Notes: generated by a model from the sequence alone, not told the origin. Positions 7,464 to 16,689 are shown, counted from the stretch's first letter. The stretch: 64,000 nt of DNA from Stenotrophomonas maltophilia (GCA_002364755.1 DEZI01000033.1:35196-99195); one strand, 5' to 3'. Numbers and translations: made by a program.

Positions 7464-8156
7464 TTACTCAGCCGCGCGCGCCGGCGCGAATGGTTGCCAA
7501 TCGGCTTCGCGCGAAGGCGCCACATTGCGTTGCTGCAAGTGGATCGCCCCGGGTGGCAACGCCATGCAGTCCTGCAGGGCCTGGCGCAATGAGTCGGCAT
7601 CCACTGGCTGGGCGGTGGCGATCTGCAGCAATGGCCCGCGCCGACGCACCTGCACCGGTAGGACGTCACGTGCCTCGGCCATGCCCGCCGTGCGCGCCAC
7701 CCGGTAGCGCATGACAATTGGCCGTGCGGTCTGCTGCAGCACCGGCGCCCACGCTTGCAGCAGCGCATTCTGCTGGGTGGCTGCTACCTGCACGTCGATG
7801 ACGGTGGCCGGGTAGCCGCGCAGGCTTTCCACCATCACCTGAAAACGCGCGCCGTCGGGCATCAGCAGTGTGCCGACGGCCACGCTGCCGACAATTGCTA
7901 CGGCCGCAACAGCGGTCCAGCTGCGCGGAATCTTCGGCTGCAGCGTGATGCTGCGCAGGTTGGGGCGGCGCTTGCGCAGGCGCCGGTAGCGGCGCTGCGC
8001 CGCAGGGCTGGGCAGCAGGCTGCGTTGGGGCAGCGGCACTTCGCGCGGCGGTAGACGCGAAAGACGCGTGTTGATGACGCGGGCGACCAGCCAGCCCACG
8101 CCTGCAGCCACCAGCAGTGGCAGGGCAAGACGCACGAACAGGTACAGCTCCAGCAC
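7464..8156 (-). CDS. Hypothetical membrane-anchored protein
   Basis: A protein of 230 residues from a GTG start at 8156, preceded by AGGAG; the frame is open further upstream to 8204 but without a better ribosome site. It has an N-terminal membrane segment (YLFVRLALPLLVAAGVGWLV), a basic cytoplasmic loop rich in Arg (YRRLRKRRPNLR), a second membrane segment (SWTAVAAVAIVGSVAVGTLL) and a C-terminal soluble domain of about 130 residues. No catalytic motif is recognised. It is divergent from the membrane protein at 8286, and the two may share a promoter region. Confidence 0.6.
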   Translation of the reverse strand: MLELYLFVRLALPLLVAAGVGWLVARVINTRLSRLPPREVPLPQRSLLPSPAAQRRYRRLRKRRPNLRSITLQPKIPRSWTAVAAVAIVGSVAVGTLLMPDGARFQVMVESLRGYPATVIDVQVAATQQNALLQAWAPVLQQTARPIVMRYRVARTAGMAEARDVLPVQVRRRGPLLQIATAQPVDADSLRQALQDCMALPPGAIHLQQRNVAPSREADWQPFAPARAAE

Positions 8157-8285
8157 TGGCGGCACTCCTGTGCGCGTTCCGATGGGCCGCCCATGATCGC
8201 GCATCCATCGGGCGCTGTCGCATCTGCCTGCCGACAGCGCGGCGTGGCATCGCTAGGATGCGCAACCTTTGTCGGGATGCACTGC

Positions 8286-8942
8286 ATGACGCGTACGACC
8301 GCCCGCCTCAGACGCTTCTTTGGCGCGGGAATGATGCTGTTCCTGCTGCACGGCTTGGCGCTGGCATCGGTGGCGCTGGCGGTGGGCTACTTCCACCACC
8401 GCCTGGATCTGCTGCTGGAGCCCATCGAGCTGCCGCTGCTGCTGTCCTGCGGTGGCGGCGACCCGATGGCGCGCATGCAGGCGGCCGAGCATCTGCTGGC
8501 CCGCGCCGGTGCGCTGGATGACTGGCAGCCGGTGTGCTGGGTGGTGGTGAGTGCGCTGCTGTGCTCGCTGCTGGGTACGGTGGTTGTAAGCCTGCATTGG
8601 CTGCAGCAGGTGCGGGGCCTGCATCGGCGCAGTGTCTGGGGGCTGCTGGGCCTGCATCTGCTGGCCAGTGCACTGGCCGTGCTGCTGCTGCGCCTGTATG
8701 AGCAGGTATGGGCGGGGCTGGTCAGCGCGCTGCCGACGGTGTGCATGGCCGAGCCAACGGCGCGGGAGGCGACGGCGATGCTGTCCGCGCACCGCACGCT
8801 GCCGCAGCTGCTGTCCAATGCCGGCCTGCTGGTACCGCAGGCGCCGGATGCACTGGCCATCGTGCTGTGCGGTGTGCTGCTGGCCGCGACGGTGATCGGC
8901 GTGTGGCTGTGGCGCGCGCTGCCGATGCCTGCGCCGGAGTAA
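8286..8942 (+). CDS. Hypothetical integral membrane protein
   Basis: Starting at ATG 8286 the protein has 218 residues with four predicted membrane segments: MMLFLLHGLALASVALAVGY, WVVVSALLCSLLGTVVVSL, VWGLLGLHLLASALAVLLL and IVLCGVLLAATVIGVWLW, separated by two soluble loops, the first containing LLSCGGGDPMARM. No family is recognised. The frame opens at 8193, but the first membrane segment and a positively charged N-terminus (MTRTTARLRRFF) fit the 8286 start. Confidence 0.55.
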   Translation: MTRTTARLRRFFGAGMMLFLLHGLALASVALAVGYFHHRLDLLLEPIELPLLLSCGGGDPMARMQAAEHLLARAGALDDWQPVCWVVVSALLCSLLGTVVVSLHWLQQVRGLHRRSVWGLLGLHLLASALAVLLLRLYEQVWAGLVSALPTVCMAEPTAREATAMLSAHRTLPQLLSNAGLLVPQAPDALAIVLCGVLLAATVIGVWLWRALPMPAPE

Positions 8943-8987
8943 GCGCGTGCATGGGCGCTGGCGAAAGCGGTTCGCGTGCGTCACGCT

Positions 8988-9539
8988 ATGCCGATGGAAA
9001 AGGACATTTCATTCGTACGGGCCAGCAAGTTCCTGAGCCTGGTACTGCGGCATGAACCGCAGAAGATCGGCCTGCCGCTGGATGCGCAGGGATGGGCCGA
9101 CATCGATGACCTGCTGGCGCGGTTGCCCGCCCATGGCGTGCGGCTGGACCGCGAGGCCCTGCAGCAGCTGGTGCAGGACAACGACAAGCAGCGCTTTGCG
9201 ATCAGCGACGACGGCCAGCGTATCCGCGCCAGCCAGGGCCATTCCATTGATGTGGACCTCGGCCTGACGGCGCTGGAGCCGCCGCCGTGGCTGTACCACG
9301 GCACCGTGCCGCGTTTCCTCGAAGCGATTGCCAGCGGGGGCCTGCGCCCGGGTGAGCGCCAGCATGTGCATTTGTCACCGGACCGCGCCACCGCCTTCCA
9401 GGTGGGCTCGCGCCGCGGCACGCCGGTGATCCTCAGCGTGGATGCGGGTCGCATGCATGCCGATGGCCATGTCTTCTACCAGTCGGCCAACGGCGTGTGG
9501 CTGACCGCGCACGTGCCGCCGCGCTACATCGCGGGTTGA
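8988..9539 (+). CDS. kptA: RNA 2'-phosphotransferase KptA
   Basis: KptA/Tpt1 enzymes move the 2'-phosphate from a spliced RNA junction to NAD+, releasing ADP-ribose cyclic phosphate and nicotinamide. The 183-residue protein is full length for the family. Visible blocks are SKFLSLVLRHEPQKIGL (winged-helix N-lobe, residues about 9-25), LYHGTVPRFLEAIASGGL and the ADP-ribosyl-transferase-fold HVHLSPDRATAFQVG, then GRRMH-like DAGRMHADG and FYQSANGVWLT. The Arg-His of RHEP and the RQHVHLS triad correspond to catalytic residues of the family. The role in bacteria is unknown, as they lack the eukaryotic tRNA splicing path. Starts at 8994 or 8976 (GTG) are possible. Confidence 0.93.
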   Translation: MPMEKDISFVRASKFLSLVLRHEPQKIGLPLDAQGWADIDDLLARLPAHGVRLDREALQQLVQDNDKQRFAISDDGQRIRASQGHSIDVDLGLTALEPPPWLYHGTVPRFLEAIASGGLRPGERQHVHLSPDRATAFQVGSRRGTPVILSVDAGRMHADGHVFYQSANGVWLTAHVPPRYIAG

Positions 9540-9620
9540 GGCGGCGCCGGTCGAGGCGACTGGCTGCATCGGGCCGTGCGCAGGTAGAGTGGCCGTTCCT
9601 GCCGGAACAAGGATCTGCCG

Positions 9621-10589
9621 ATGCGTTTGTTGCTGCGTGCCTTGCCCCTGCTGCTGCTCTCGCTGGTAGCGCAGGCGGGTGAAGTGGACCGCCGTATTGC
9701 GGTAACCATCGATGACCTGCCGTGGGCGCGCCTGGACGAGATCGTGCCGGCTGACCTGCAGGCGCGGCACGAGGCGCTGATGGCGCAGCTGCATCAGGCC
9801 GGTGTGCCGGTGGTCGGCTTCGTCAACGGCAACAAATTGGAGGTGGACGGCGTGGTCCAGCCGGCGCGGGTGCAGATGCTGCGTGACTGGCGCGATGCCG
9901 GCTATGAGCTGGGCAACCACACGTGGTCGCACATGGATTTGAACGCCAAGGGCGTGGCCGCCTTCCAGCAGGATTTCCTGCGCGGCGAGGAGGTACTGAA
10001 GCCGCTGCTGGCCGAGCGCGGCCAGGCGCCGCAGTGGATGCGGCACCCGTACCTGCGCGCCGGCCGAACGCCGCACGATCGCGCAGTGATGGATGCGTTC
10101 TTTACCGAGCACGGCTACCGCATTGCGCCGGTGACCGTCGACAACGGCGAGTGGGTGTGGGCCTTTGCCTATGCCAATGTGATGAACGAACAGCCGGATT
10201 CACCCGCGCGCGAGGCGACGCTGGCGCGCCTGCGCAAGGGCTATGTGCCGTACATGCTGAACAAGCTGGACTACTACGAACAGCAGTCGCAGGCGCTGCT
10301 GGGCTACGCGCTGCCGCAGGTGTGGCTGATGCATGCCAACGAACTGAACGCGGCAACCTTCGCCGAGCTGGTGGCTGCGACCAGGCGCCGGGGTTACCGC
10401 TTCGTTTCGCTGGAGGAGGCCGTGCGCGACCCGGCGTATGCGCGTGGTACCGAGGGCTATGACGGACGGTATGGCCCCAGCTGGCTGCATCGCTGGGCGA
10501 TGGCCGAGAAGAAGCCGAAGGACTACTACGGTACGGAGCCGGTAGTGCCGCAGTGGGTGAAGACGCTGGCCAAGGTCGATTACGAGTAG
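9621..10589 (+). CDS. Secreted polysaccharide deacetylase family protein
   Basis: A 322-residue NodB-homology (CE4-like) hydrolase with a signal peptide (LLLRALPLLLLSLVAQA, cleavage near QAG). Motif 1 is TIDDLPW with the paired Asp (catalytic base and metal ligand), motif 2 is GNHTWSHMDLN (metal His residues of HxxxH), motif 3 is MRHPYLRAG, and a late block WLMHANELNA carries the His normally in motif 5. Such enzymes remove acetyl groups from N-acetylhexosamine polymers or from xylan. The motif set is intact, so an active enzyme is expected in the periplasm or outside. The substrate cannot be told from sequence. RBS: AAGGA at 9610-9613. Confidence 0.88.
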   Translation: MRLLLRALPLLLLSLVAQAGEVDRRIAVTIDDLPWARLDEIVPADLQARHEALMAQLHQAGVPVVGFVNGNKLEVDGVVQPARVQMLRDWRDAGYELGNHTWSHMDLNAKGVAAFQQDFLRGEEVLKPLLAERGQAPQWMRHPYLRAGRTPHDRAVMDAFFTEHGYRIAPVTVDNGEWVWAFAYANVMNEQPDSPAREATLARLRKGYVPYMLNKLDYYEQQSQALLGYALPQVWLMHANELNAATFAELVAATRRRGYRFVSLEEAVRDPAYARGTEGYDGRYGPSWLHRWAMAEKKPKDYYGTEPVVPQWVKTLAKVDYE

Positions 10590-10659
10590 GTCTACTCTAT
10601 AATCTTGAGTATTCTGCGGATCAGTTCGATAGTGCTGCTTGAACTAGGGGGGGGTGTTA

Positions 10660-11235
10660 ATGATTTCAAAGGAAAATCTCAAGATTGGATCAATCTGGGC
10701 GATATGGGGGCTTTCAATTGCTGCGACGTGGACAATTGCACTGCAGACATATTCGCGAGAGCTTGAGGCGTACAGGAAGGCTGAGGATCTTGATCTAAAG
10801 ACAGGGGTTGAACGCCTCTCAGATTTGAGTAAGCGCATCGCGATATCATTAGATGATCGGGCTGAGCTTGATGCGCAGCAGAAGAATCTTGAGGTTCTCG
10901 ACAGAGTTACCTTGGAGAACTCTAGCCTCAAGGAGGAGAACGCAGCCCTGAAGGCGGATCTTCAGCGAGCATCCATGAAAAGCCCTTCTCTTCAGATTGA
11001 AGTGGGTACCAGCTCTGAGATCACTCCCAACGTTTTGTTTCTTGCAGTATCAGATGCGTATACGTCATCTAGAAGGTGTGATGGACGCTTCGGAAATCAG
11101 CCTTTGTCTCTATCGCTGGGTGAAACTGTGGAGCGTAAAGTTGGGGGAGTACGGTTCGAGATCACCTTGACCAAGGTTCTTACTGGCGCCTGTGAGTTCA
11201 ATCTAGTCCAACCTGACCTCACCCAGATCGACTAG
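10660..11235 (+). CDS. AT-richer orphan gene: membrane-anchored coiled-coil protein
   Basis: A 191-residue protein from ATG 10660, preceded by a G-rich AGGGGGGGG tract; a GTG at 10654 is a second choice. It has a single N-terminal membrane segment (IWAIWGLSIAATWTIAL), then a helical coiled-coil region (about residues 30-108, ending ENSSLKEENAALKADLQR), then a beta-rich C-terminal domain with two Cys (SRRCDGRF and TGACEF). Base composition and codon use differ clearly from the neighbours: it uses ATA, TTA, AGA and TTT codons that are rare elsewhere in the window. No family is recognised. The AT-rich stretch runs from about 10590 to 11280, which suggests a recently acquired cassette without a visible integrase or repeats at its ends. 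Confidence 0.7.
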   Translation: MISKENLKIGSIWAIWGLSIAATWTIALQTYSRELEAYRKAEDLDLKTGVERLSDLSKRIAISLDDRAELDAQQKNLEVLDRVTLENSSLKEENAALKADLQRASMKSPSLQIEVGTSSEITPNVLFLAVSDAYTSSRRCDGRFGNQPLSLSLGETVERKVGGVRFEITLTKVLTGACEFNLVQPDLTQID

Positions 11236-11284
11236 GAATGATGTCGAAGGACTTCTAATCGATCAATGGTCCACCTTTCATCCC

Positions 11285-12127
11285 TCAGCGCTTGACCGCC
11301 AGTACGCCGTCCAGCGCCAGCTCGGCCTTGAAGCCGGCCTTTTCCAGGCGCTTGGCTACTTCGCGCGGAACGTCGCGGCCGCTGGTCAGCTTGTTCGGCG
11401 CACCGGTGTAGTGGAACAGGCGGCCGCCCTTGCGGATGACGCGGGCCAGGTGATCGTAGAACGCCTGCGAATACAGTTCGCCTGCAATACCGAAGCGCGG
11501 CGGGTCGTGCAGGATGGCATCGACGCTGTTGCTGGCCACCTGTTCGATCTGCTGCGAGACATCGCCCTGGCCGAAGTGCAGGCGGCCACCGGCGGCAGCG
11601 GAGTCAGGATCGGGCGACCACGGATTGAGCGTACGCAGCCACATCACGTCGGCGTTCTTTTCAAAGGAACGGATCTGGCCGACGCCGGCGTCCAGCGCGC
11701 AGGCGGCGAAGTAGCCGAGGCCACCGCAGGTATCGAGGATGGACTTGCCGGCCGGGGCAACCAGCTCGACCTTGCGGCGCGCGTCTTCGAAGGGCGACAG
11801 CTTGGAGGTCGGCAGCATCTTGATGCCGTCGATCTCGAAGGTGGGCGCGCCCCATTCGGTGGGCACCAGCTTGATGAGCGAGCCGCTGAAGCGCGAGATA
11901 GAGGCGAAGTCCTCGCCGTCCCAGTAGTACAGCGTGCGATCCTTCAGCTTGCCCGGCCACGGGTAGTGCTGGCCGCGGAAACGGAAGCCTTCGGCGTCCA
12001 GACCGACCGTCTCTTCGCTGCGGCCCAGGTCGAGCGAGCCCTGCCAGTCGGCAGCGCCCTTGTCGTGCGCGCGGCGCAGGGTGTCGGCGCTGTCGCGGGT
12101 TAGCAGGGGGCCGGTGTAATGGGGCAC
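11285..12127 (-). CDS. Class I SAM-dependent methyltransferase
   Basis: A 280-residue protein from a GTG start at 12127 (MPHYTGPLLT). The Rossmann SAM motif I appears as ILDTCGGLGYFA, followed by IRSFEKNADVMWL (acidic residue binding the ribose) and DAILHDPPRFG, a DPPR variant of the D/N-PP-Y/F motif that places the methyl acceptor in N- or C-methylating enzymes. The N-terminal 110 residues (LGRSEETVGLDAEGFRFRG) form a PUA-like or family-specific domain. The DPPR motif is seen in RNA cytosine methyltransferase-like families; the true substrate is unknown. An upstream frame runs on to 12538, but the sequence beyond 12127 is non-coding. Confidence 0.75.
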   Translation of the reverse strand: MPHYTGPLLTRDSADTLRRAHDKGAADWQGSLDLGRSEETVGLDAEGFRFRGQHYPWPGKLKDRTLYYWDGEDFASISRFSGSLIKLVPTEWGAPTFEIDGIKMLPTSKLSPFEDARRKVELVAPAGKSILDTCGGLGYFAACALDAGVGQIRSFEKNADVMWLRTLNPWSPDPDSAAAGGRLHFGQGDVSQQIEQVASNSVDAILHDPPRFGIAGELYSQAFYDHLARVIRKGGRLFHYTGAPNKLTSGRDVPREVAKRLEKAGFKAELALDGVLAVKR

Positions 12128-12200
12128 GGCAGGAACCGGGGCTGGGCGGGGGAGGGTATGGTACCCGACCGGCCTTGAGCCCTGCAGGGGGCAGCCTGCG

Positions 12201-12524
12201 CTACGGGGTGCTGGTGCAGGCAAAGCCGTGGGTGGTGCCCTCGTCGGCCAGGAAGCTGACGCCGCTGGAGGGCTCGGCGACCCGCAGTGCGCAGGCGCGG
12301 CGATGCACGGCCTGCGTCGCTGGCGGTTGCCGCGCGTATTCATACAGCATGCTGCCGTCGTCCAGCAGCTGCCAGTGCACCGTGACCCGGGCGCGCTCCC
12401 CATCGTCGGTGTCCCAATCGATGGTGCGCAGTACCAGGGTGCGGCCATCGTCGGCCTGGTGTACCTCGTCATAGGCACCGGTGGTGGTGACCGGAACCAC
12501 GGTGAGCAGCAGCGACAAGAGCAC
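12201..12524 (-). CDS. Small secreted hypothetical protein
   Basis: From a GTG at 12524 the frame gives 107 residues: a hydrophobic start (MLLSLLLTVVPVTTTGA) that looks like a short signal peptide, then a polar beta-rich domain (TLVLRTIDWDTDDGE, ARVTVHWQLLDDGSMLYEY) with two Cys (RRACALR and FACTSTP). No family recognised. Codon bias favours this frame over the overlapping ones. The exact start is uncertain because the preceding sequence lacks a good ribosome site. Confidence 0.5.
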   Translation of the reverse strand: MLLSLLLTVVPVTTTGAYDEVHQADDGRTLVLRTIDWDTDDGERARVTVHWQLLDDGSMLYEYARQPPATQAVHRRACALRVAEPSSGVSFLADEGTTHGFACTSTP

Positions 12525-12590
12525 GGCGAGGCCTCCAAAGCGGCCAGCCTCTGATGTGCTGCGGCGCTACGCCATAAGGAAAGTTGCAGA

Positions 12591-13019
12591 TCAGTCGCAC
12601 TTCACCGCATACACCGGCCCGGCGCCGATCAGCAGCAGGGCCATGTAGTCGCTGTCACTCGCCTTGGTCTTCAGCGAGGCGCCGCGCTTGGTGTGGAACA
12701 GGCCGAAGCCGCCCGAGCGGCCGAGGAGCGCGCTGTCGATCTGCTCGGCATCGTCGCGGAAGTAGCGTGCGATGTCGCTGCGGCTGGCCCGGTTGAGGGC
12801 GTTGGGCTCGCGCTGCCAATGGCCGTTGCGCTCGAAGGAGACGAAGTACTGGCTGCCTTCTTTGTCGATGCGGAACTCGGCGGGCTTGCGCGTGCTGGTG
12901 GTGAAACAGCCCTGCAGGGGATCGGAGGAGAACGGCAGCTGGGTGCCGCCGGAGCAGGCGGCCAGCAGTACGCTTGCAGTAATCAGCACGACGGCCGGGA
13001 CCGGGCGCAGCAGGACCAT
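12591..13019 (-). CDS. Hypothetical lipoprotein
   Basis: Starting at ATG 13019 the 142-residue protein has a lipoprotein signal: VVLITASVLLAAC, with the acylated Cys near residue 22 followed by SGG. The mature part contains DPLQGCFTTSTRKPAEFRIDK, a beta stretch YFVSFERNGHW, and ends AGPVYAVKCD, whose last Cys may pair with that in QGCF. No known domain. The frame begins 13 codons earlier at 13058, but the lipobox fixes the start at 13019. It lies 66 bp upstream of the secreted protein at 12201 on the same strand. Confidence 0.65.
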   Translation of the reverse strand: MVLLRPVPAVVLITASVLLAACSGGTQLPFSSDPLQGCFTTSTRKPAEFRIDKEGSQYFVSFERNGHWQREPNALNRASRSDIARYFRDDAEQIDSALLGRSGGFGLFHTKRGASLKTKASDSDYMALLLIGAGPVYAVKCD

Positions 13020-13109
13020 GGTGGTGTTCCGGCGGGGTGATGCTTGCAGTGTAGACACGGCCAGCGCATGGCCAGTGTCAACATGGCCAGCAGGCAGACC
13101 GGAGCGGAC

Positions 13110-13379
13110 ATGTCACAGAGCAGAGCACCGTTGTGCGGTGGCGCAAGCTGGCTGGGGTTGCCGGTCGGGTATGGCGTCCATGGGTGGATCACGCTGATTG
13201 GCGATGGGCGCGGGCTTGGCGTGGGGATAGGCTGCTTGGCGGCCGCCGTCGTGGGCCTGGGATTGGCCGTGGCGGCGCGGGCGCGGGATGAGCGCCATGC
13301 GTGGCTGGGCATCGGCGGCGCGGTGTTGAGCGCACTGCCGTTGAAGCTTTATCTGCTGCAGATGCTGTTCAAGCTCTAG
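13110..13379 (+). CDS. Small hypothetical membrane protein
   Basis: An 89-residue protein from ATG 13110, with GGAGCGG upstream. It contains two or three membrane segments: LGVGIGCLAAAVVGLGLAVA in the middle and a C-terminal AVLSALPLKLYLLQMLF, joined by a short basic loop (RARDERHAW). Starts at 13068 and 13044 are possible. No family recognised; a cluster of GTAG palindromes follows directly. Confidence 0.5.
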   Translation: MSQSRAPLCGGASWLGLPVGYGVHGWITLIGDGRGLGVGIGCLAAAVVGLGLAVAARARDERHAWLGIGGAVLSALPLKLYLLQMLFKL

Positions 13380-13391
13380 GCGACCGCTGTT

Positions 13392-13600
13392 GTAGAGCCG
13401 AGCCCATGCTCGGCTGCCTCTGCTTTTTTAGAGTCGAGCCACGCTCGACTGCCTCTGCTTCTGTAGAGTCGAGCCATGCTCGACTGCTTTGGGCAGAAGC
13501 AGCCGAGCATGGGCTCGGCTCTACAGGAAAGCAGGAGCAACCGAGCATGGGCTCGGCTCTACAGGAAATCAGGAGCAGCCGAGCATGGCTCGGCTCTACC
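13392..13600. repeat. cluster of six GTAG palindromes, three in each direction
   Basis: Three plus-oriented elements (heads at about 13392, 13428 and 13463; arms GAGCCGAGC/GCTCGGCT or GAGTCGAGC/GCTCGACT) are followed by three inverted ones at about 13501-13524, 13540-13563 and 13578-13600, each ending CTCTAC. The spacers also match in type (CTGCCTCTGCTT against AGGAGCAGC-like). The whole block is therefore an inverted repeat able to form one large cruciform. It sits between the convergent gene at 13110 and dmeF and may terminate both. Confidence 0.88.
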
Positions 13601-13619
13601 GAAGAGCAGACCCGCACCC

Positions 13620-14627
13620 TCACGCCGTGCGATGGATCTCCAGCGTCACGTGCACCAGTTCCTCGTGCACTGCCAGCGCCTTGCGCAGCTGGTCGGCATC
13701 CAGGTCGGCATCGCTGGTAACCACGCTGGCAGCCACCGCGTACTTGCCGCGCCCCACCTGCCATACGTGCAGATCGGCCAGGCGCGCGGGCCACGGGCCC
13801 TGTTCGATCACTTCGCGCACTTCAGCCACCACTGGCGCATCCATCTGCGCATCCAGCAGCACGCGGCCGCTGTCGCGCAGCAGGCCGACCGCCCAGACCG
13901 TCACCAGCACCGCACCGACCAGGCCCATTACCGGGTCCAGCCAGGCGGCGCCCCACAGCTTGCCGCCCAGCAGGGCGACGATGGCCAGCACCGAGGTCGC
14001 GGCGTCGGCCAGCACGTGCATGTAGGCCGAGCGCAGGTTGAGGTCGTGGCCGTGCGCGTGGCCGTGCGCATGCCCATGGGAGTGATCGTGGTCATGGTGG
14101 TCATGATGGTCATGATCGTGGCCATGCGCATGGCCGTGCCCGTGCCCGTGATGAGGGTGGGCGTGGCCCGGGCTGTCGTGCAGCCACCAGGCGCACAGCA
14201 GGTTCACGCCCAGGCCGACCACGGCGATGAGGATGGCCTCGTCGTAGTGGATGGGCGCCGGTACCCACAGGCGCTGCAGCGACTGCACGGCCATCAGGGC
14301 GGCCACGCCGAGCAGGGCGATGGCACTGGTGTAGCCGGCCAGGATCTCGATCTTCCAGGTGCCGAAGGCAAAGCGCGGGTCGTGCGCATAGCGCCGAGCG
14401 CAGCGGTAGGCGAATACCGAGAGGCCGAGCGCCAGGGCGTGCGAGCTCATGTGCCAGCCATCGGCCAGCACGGCCATGGAGTTGAACCACCAGCCACCGG
14501 AGATCTCGATGAACATCATGCTGACGGTGAGCCACATGGCGCGGCGGGTATTGCGTTCGGCCAGCGGATTGCCGTCGTCGAACCGGTGGTCGTGGCGGCG
14601 GGAGGCGGCGAGGGCGTCCAGGTGCAT
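13620..14627 (-). CDS. dmeF: CDF cation efflux transporter, DmeF type (Co/Ni)
   Basis: A 335-residue cation diffusion facilitator that exports divalent metal from the cytoplasm in exchange for protons. Six membrane segments are visible, beginning at AMWLTVSMMFIEISGG; the metal site in TM2 is the HxxxD of MAVLADGWHMSSHALAL and in TM5 HVLADAATSVLA. Between TM4 and TM5 lies a long His-rich loop of about 40 residues with repeated HGHDHD units. The C-terminal cytoplasmic domain (LLDAQMDAPVVAEV onward) is complete. The His-rich loop and the divergent RcnR-like regulator point to DmeF, the Co(II)/Ni(II) branch, rather than to a zinc exporter. Start ATG 14627 lies 22 bp from the operator. Confidence 0.9.
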   Translation of the reverse strand: MHLDALAASRRHDHRFDDGNPLAERNTRRAMWLTVSMMFIEISGGWWFNSMAVLADGWHMSSHALALGLSVFAYRCARRYAHDPRFAFGTWKIEILAGYTSAIALLGVAALMAVQSLQRLWVPAPIHYDEAILIAVVGLGVNLLCAWWLHDSPGHAHPHHGHGHGHAHGHDHDHHDHHDHDHSHGHAHGHAHGHDLNLRSAYMHVLADAATSVLAIVALLGGKLWGAAWLDPVMGLVGAVLVTVWAVGLLRDSGRVLLDAQMDAPVVAEVREVIEQGPWPARLADLHVWQVGRGKYAVAASVVTSDADLDADQLRKALAVHEELVHVTLEIHRTA

Positions 14628-14648
14628 GGGGCATTGGTGAGTGGAAGG

Positions 14649-14665
14649 ATACCCCCATAGGGTAT
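14649..14665. promoter_or_regulatory. Operator for RcnR/DmeR-type repressor
   Basis: ATACCC-CCATA-GGGTAT, a 17-bp inverted repeat with 6-bp perfect arms and a C-rich centre, lies in the 49-bp gap between divergent dmeF and its regulator gene. Operators of the CsoR/RcnR family are of this kind: AT-rich ends enclosing a run of C/G that adopts A-form. One site could control both promoters. Confidence 0.82.
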
Positions 14666-14676
14666 ACGATACGACC

Positions 14677-14961
14677 ATGGCACATGTACACAAGAACCGG
14701 AAACACCTGCTGACCCGGGTGCGCCGCATCGGCGGCCAGGTGGCGGCGCTGGAACAGGCACTGGACCGCCCCGAGGGGGCGGCGGGCGACTGCGCGGACG
14801 TGCTGGTGCAGGTGGCGGCCGTGCGCGGCGCCGCCCACAGCCTGCTGATGGAGCTGCTGCATGAGCACCTGCAGGAACACGTGGTGGGAGCCGAGGACCC
14901 GCAGCAACGGGCCGCCGAGGCGGAAGTGCTGGTGGAGTTGCTGCGCCGCTACGGCAAATAG
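14677..14961 (+). CDS. dmeR: RcnR/DmeR-type metal-sensing repressor
   Basis: A 94-residue all-helical CsoR/RcnR-family repressor, typical length. The residues that bind Ni/Co in RcnR are all present: His3, Cys39 (equivalent of Cys35), His64 and His68 (equivalents of His60 and His64, same 25- and 4-residue spacing). The DNA-binding helix is RVRRIGGQVAALEQAL. CsoR copper sensors and formaldehyde-sensing FrmR lack this full His-Cys-His-His set, so nickel/cobalt sensing is the best reading. It is divergent from dmeF, with the operator between them, so metal binding should relieve repression of the exporter. Start ATG 14677 fixes His at position 3. Confidence 0.88.
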   Translation: MAHVHKNRKHLLTRVRRIGGQVAALEQALDRPEGAAGDCADVLVQVAAVRGAAHSLLMELLHEHLQEHVVGAEDPQQRAAEAEVLVELLRRYGK

Positions 14962-14968
14962 CGCGGGC

Positions 14969-14992
14969 AGCCGAGCATGGGCTCGGCTCTAC
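14969..14992 (-). repeat. GTAG palindrome, inverted
   Basis: AGCCGAGC-ATG-GGCTCGGCT followed by CTAC, the same subtype as the 13392-13600 cluster. It lies between dmeR and zigA. Confidence 0.8.
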
Positions 14993-15027
14993 AGGCGGCA
15001 ACTCGGCCGCTGCGTCGTGTCCGTATA

Positions 15028-15044
15028 ATGTTATATAGTAACAT
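15028..15044. promoter_or_regulatory. Zur box upstream of zigA
   Basis: ATGTTATATAGTAACAT, a 17-bp near-perfect palindrome matching the proteobacterial zinc-uptake-regulator consensus (TGTTATANTATAACA). It overlaps a TATAAT -10 hexamer at 15024-15029, so Zur with zinc bound would block RNA polymerase. It is 26 bp before the ATG of the zigA-like gene. Confidence 0.88.
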
Positions 15045-15069
15045 TTCCATCCGCAGCCCTCCGCCCCGC

Positions 15070-16395
<1,326 letters not shown>

Positions 16396-16404
16396 GGGCA
16401 GAAG

Positions 16405-16632
16405 CATCCACGCGTGGCGTGTCTCTACTGGAATTCGCGCCCATCCGGATCGGTGGCTCCACGCCATGCGTGGATATCGCGCCCCACCCGAGTAGATCCA
16501 CGCCATGCGTGGATATCGCGCCCCACCCGAGTAGATCCACGCCATGCGTGGATATCGCGCCCTACCCAAGTAGATCCACGCCATGCGTGGATATCGCGCC
16601 CCACCCAAGTAGATCCACGCCATGCTTGGATG
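16405..16632. repeat. GTAG palindromes: one inverted and five tandem 39-bp units
   Basis: An inverted copy lies at 16405-16428. Then five direct units start at 16453, 16492, 16531, 16570 and 16609 (exact 39-bp period); each holds ATCCACGC-CAT-GCGTGGAT and a spacer ATCGCGCCCCACCCGA or AAG variant. The last unit is partial with one mismatch (GCTTGGAT). The block separates the convergent zigA and ABC-F genes. Confidence 0.9.
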
Positions 16633-16648
16633 GCGGGGTCATCGGGCC

Positions 16649-16689
16649 GGGGTCAGAGCCCTATTGCGCTGCAAAAGGGATCCGACCCC
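16649..16689. repeat. GGGGTC...GACCCC interspersed repeat, copy 1
   Basis: GGGGTCAGAGCCCT, a 13-base loop, then AGGGATCCGACCCC: an imperfect hairpin of the same family as 51609-51647 and 54844-54877. It overlaps the 3' end of the ABC-F gene and encodes its last residues (GSDPFCSAIGL) and stop codon. Confidence 0.8.

Noticed and set aside
16453..16632. 39-bp period repeats as a CRISPR or an origin iteron set
   Set aside because: Spacers are identical and each unit is a GTAG palindrome of the genome-wide family.
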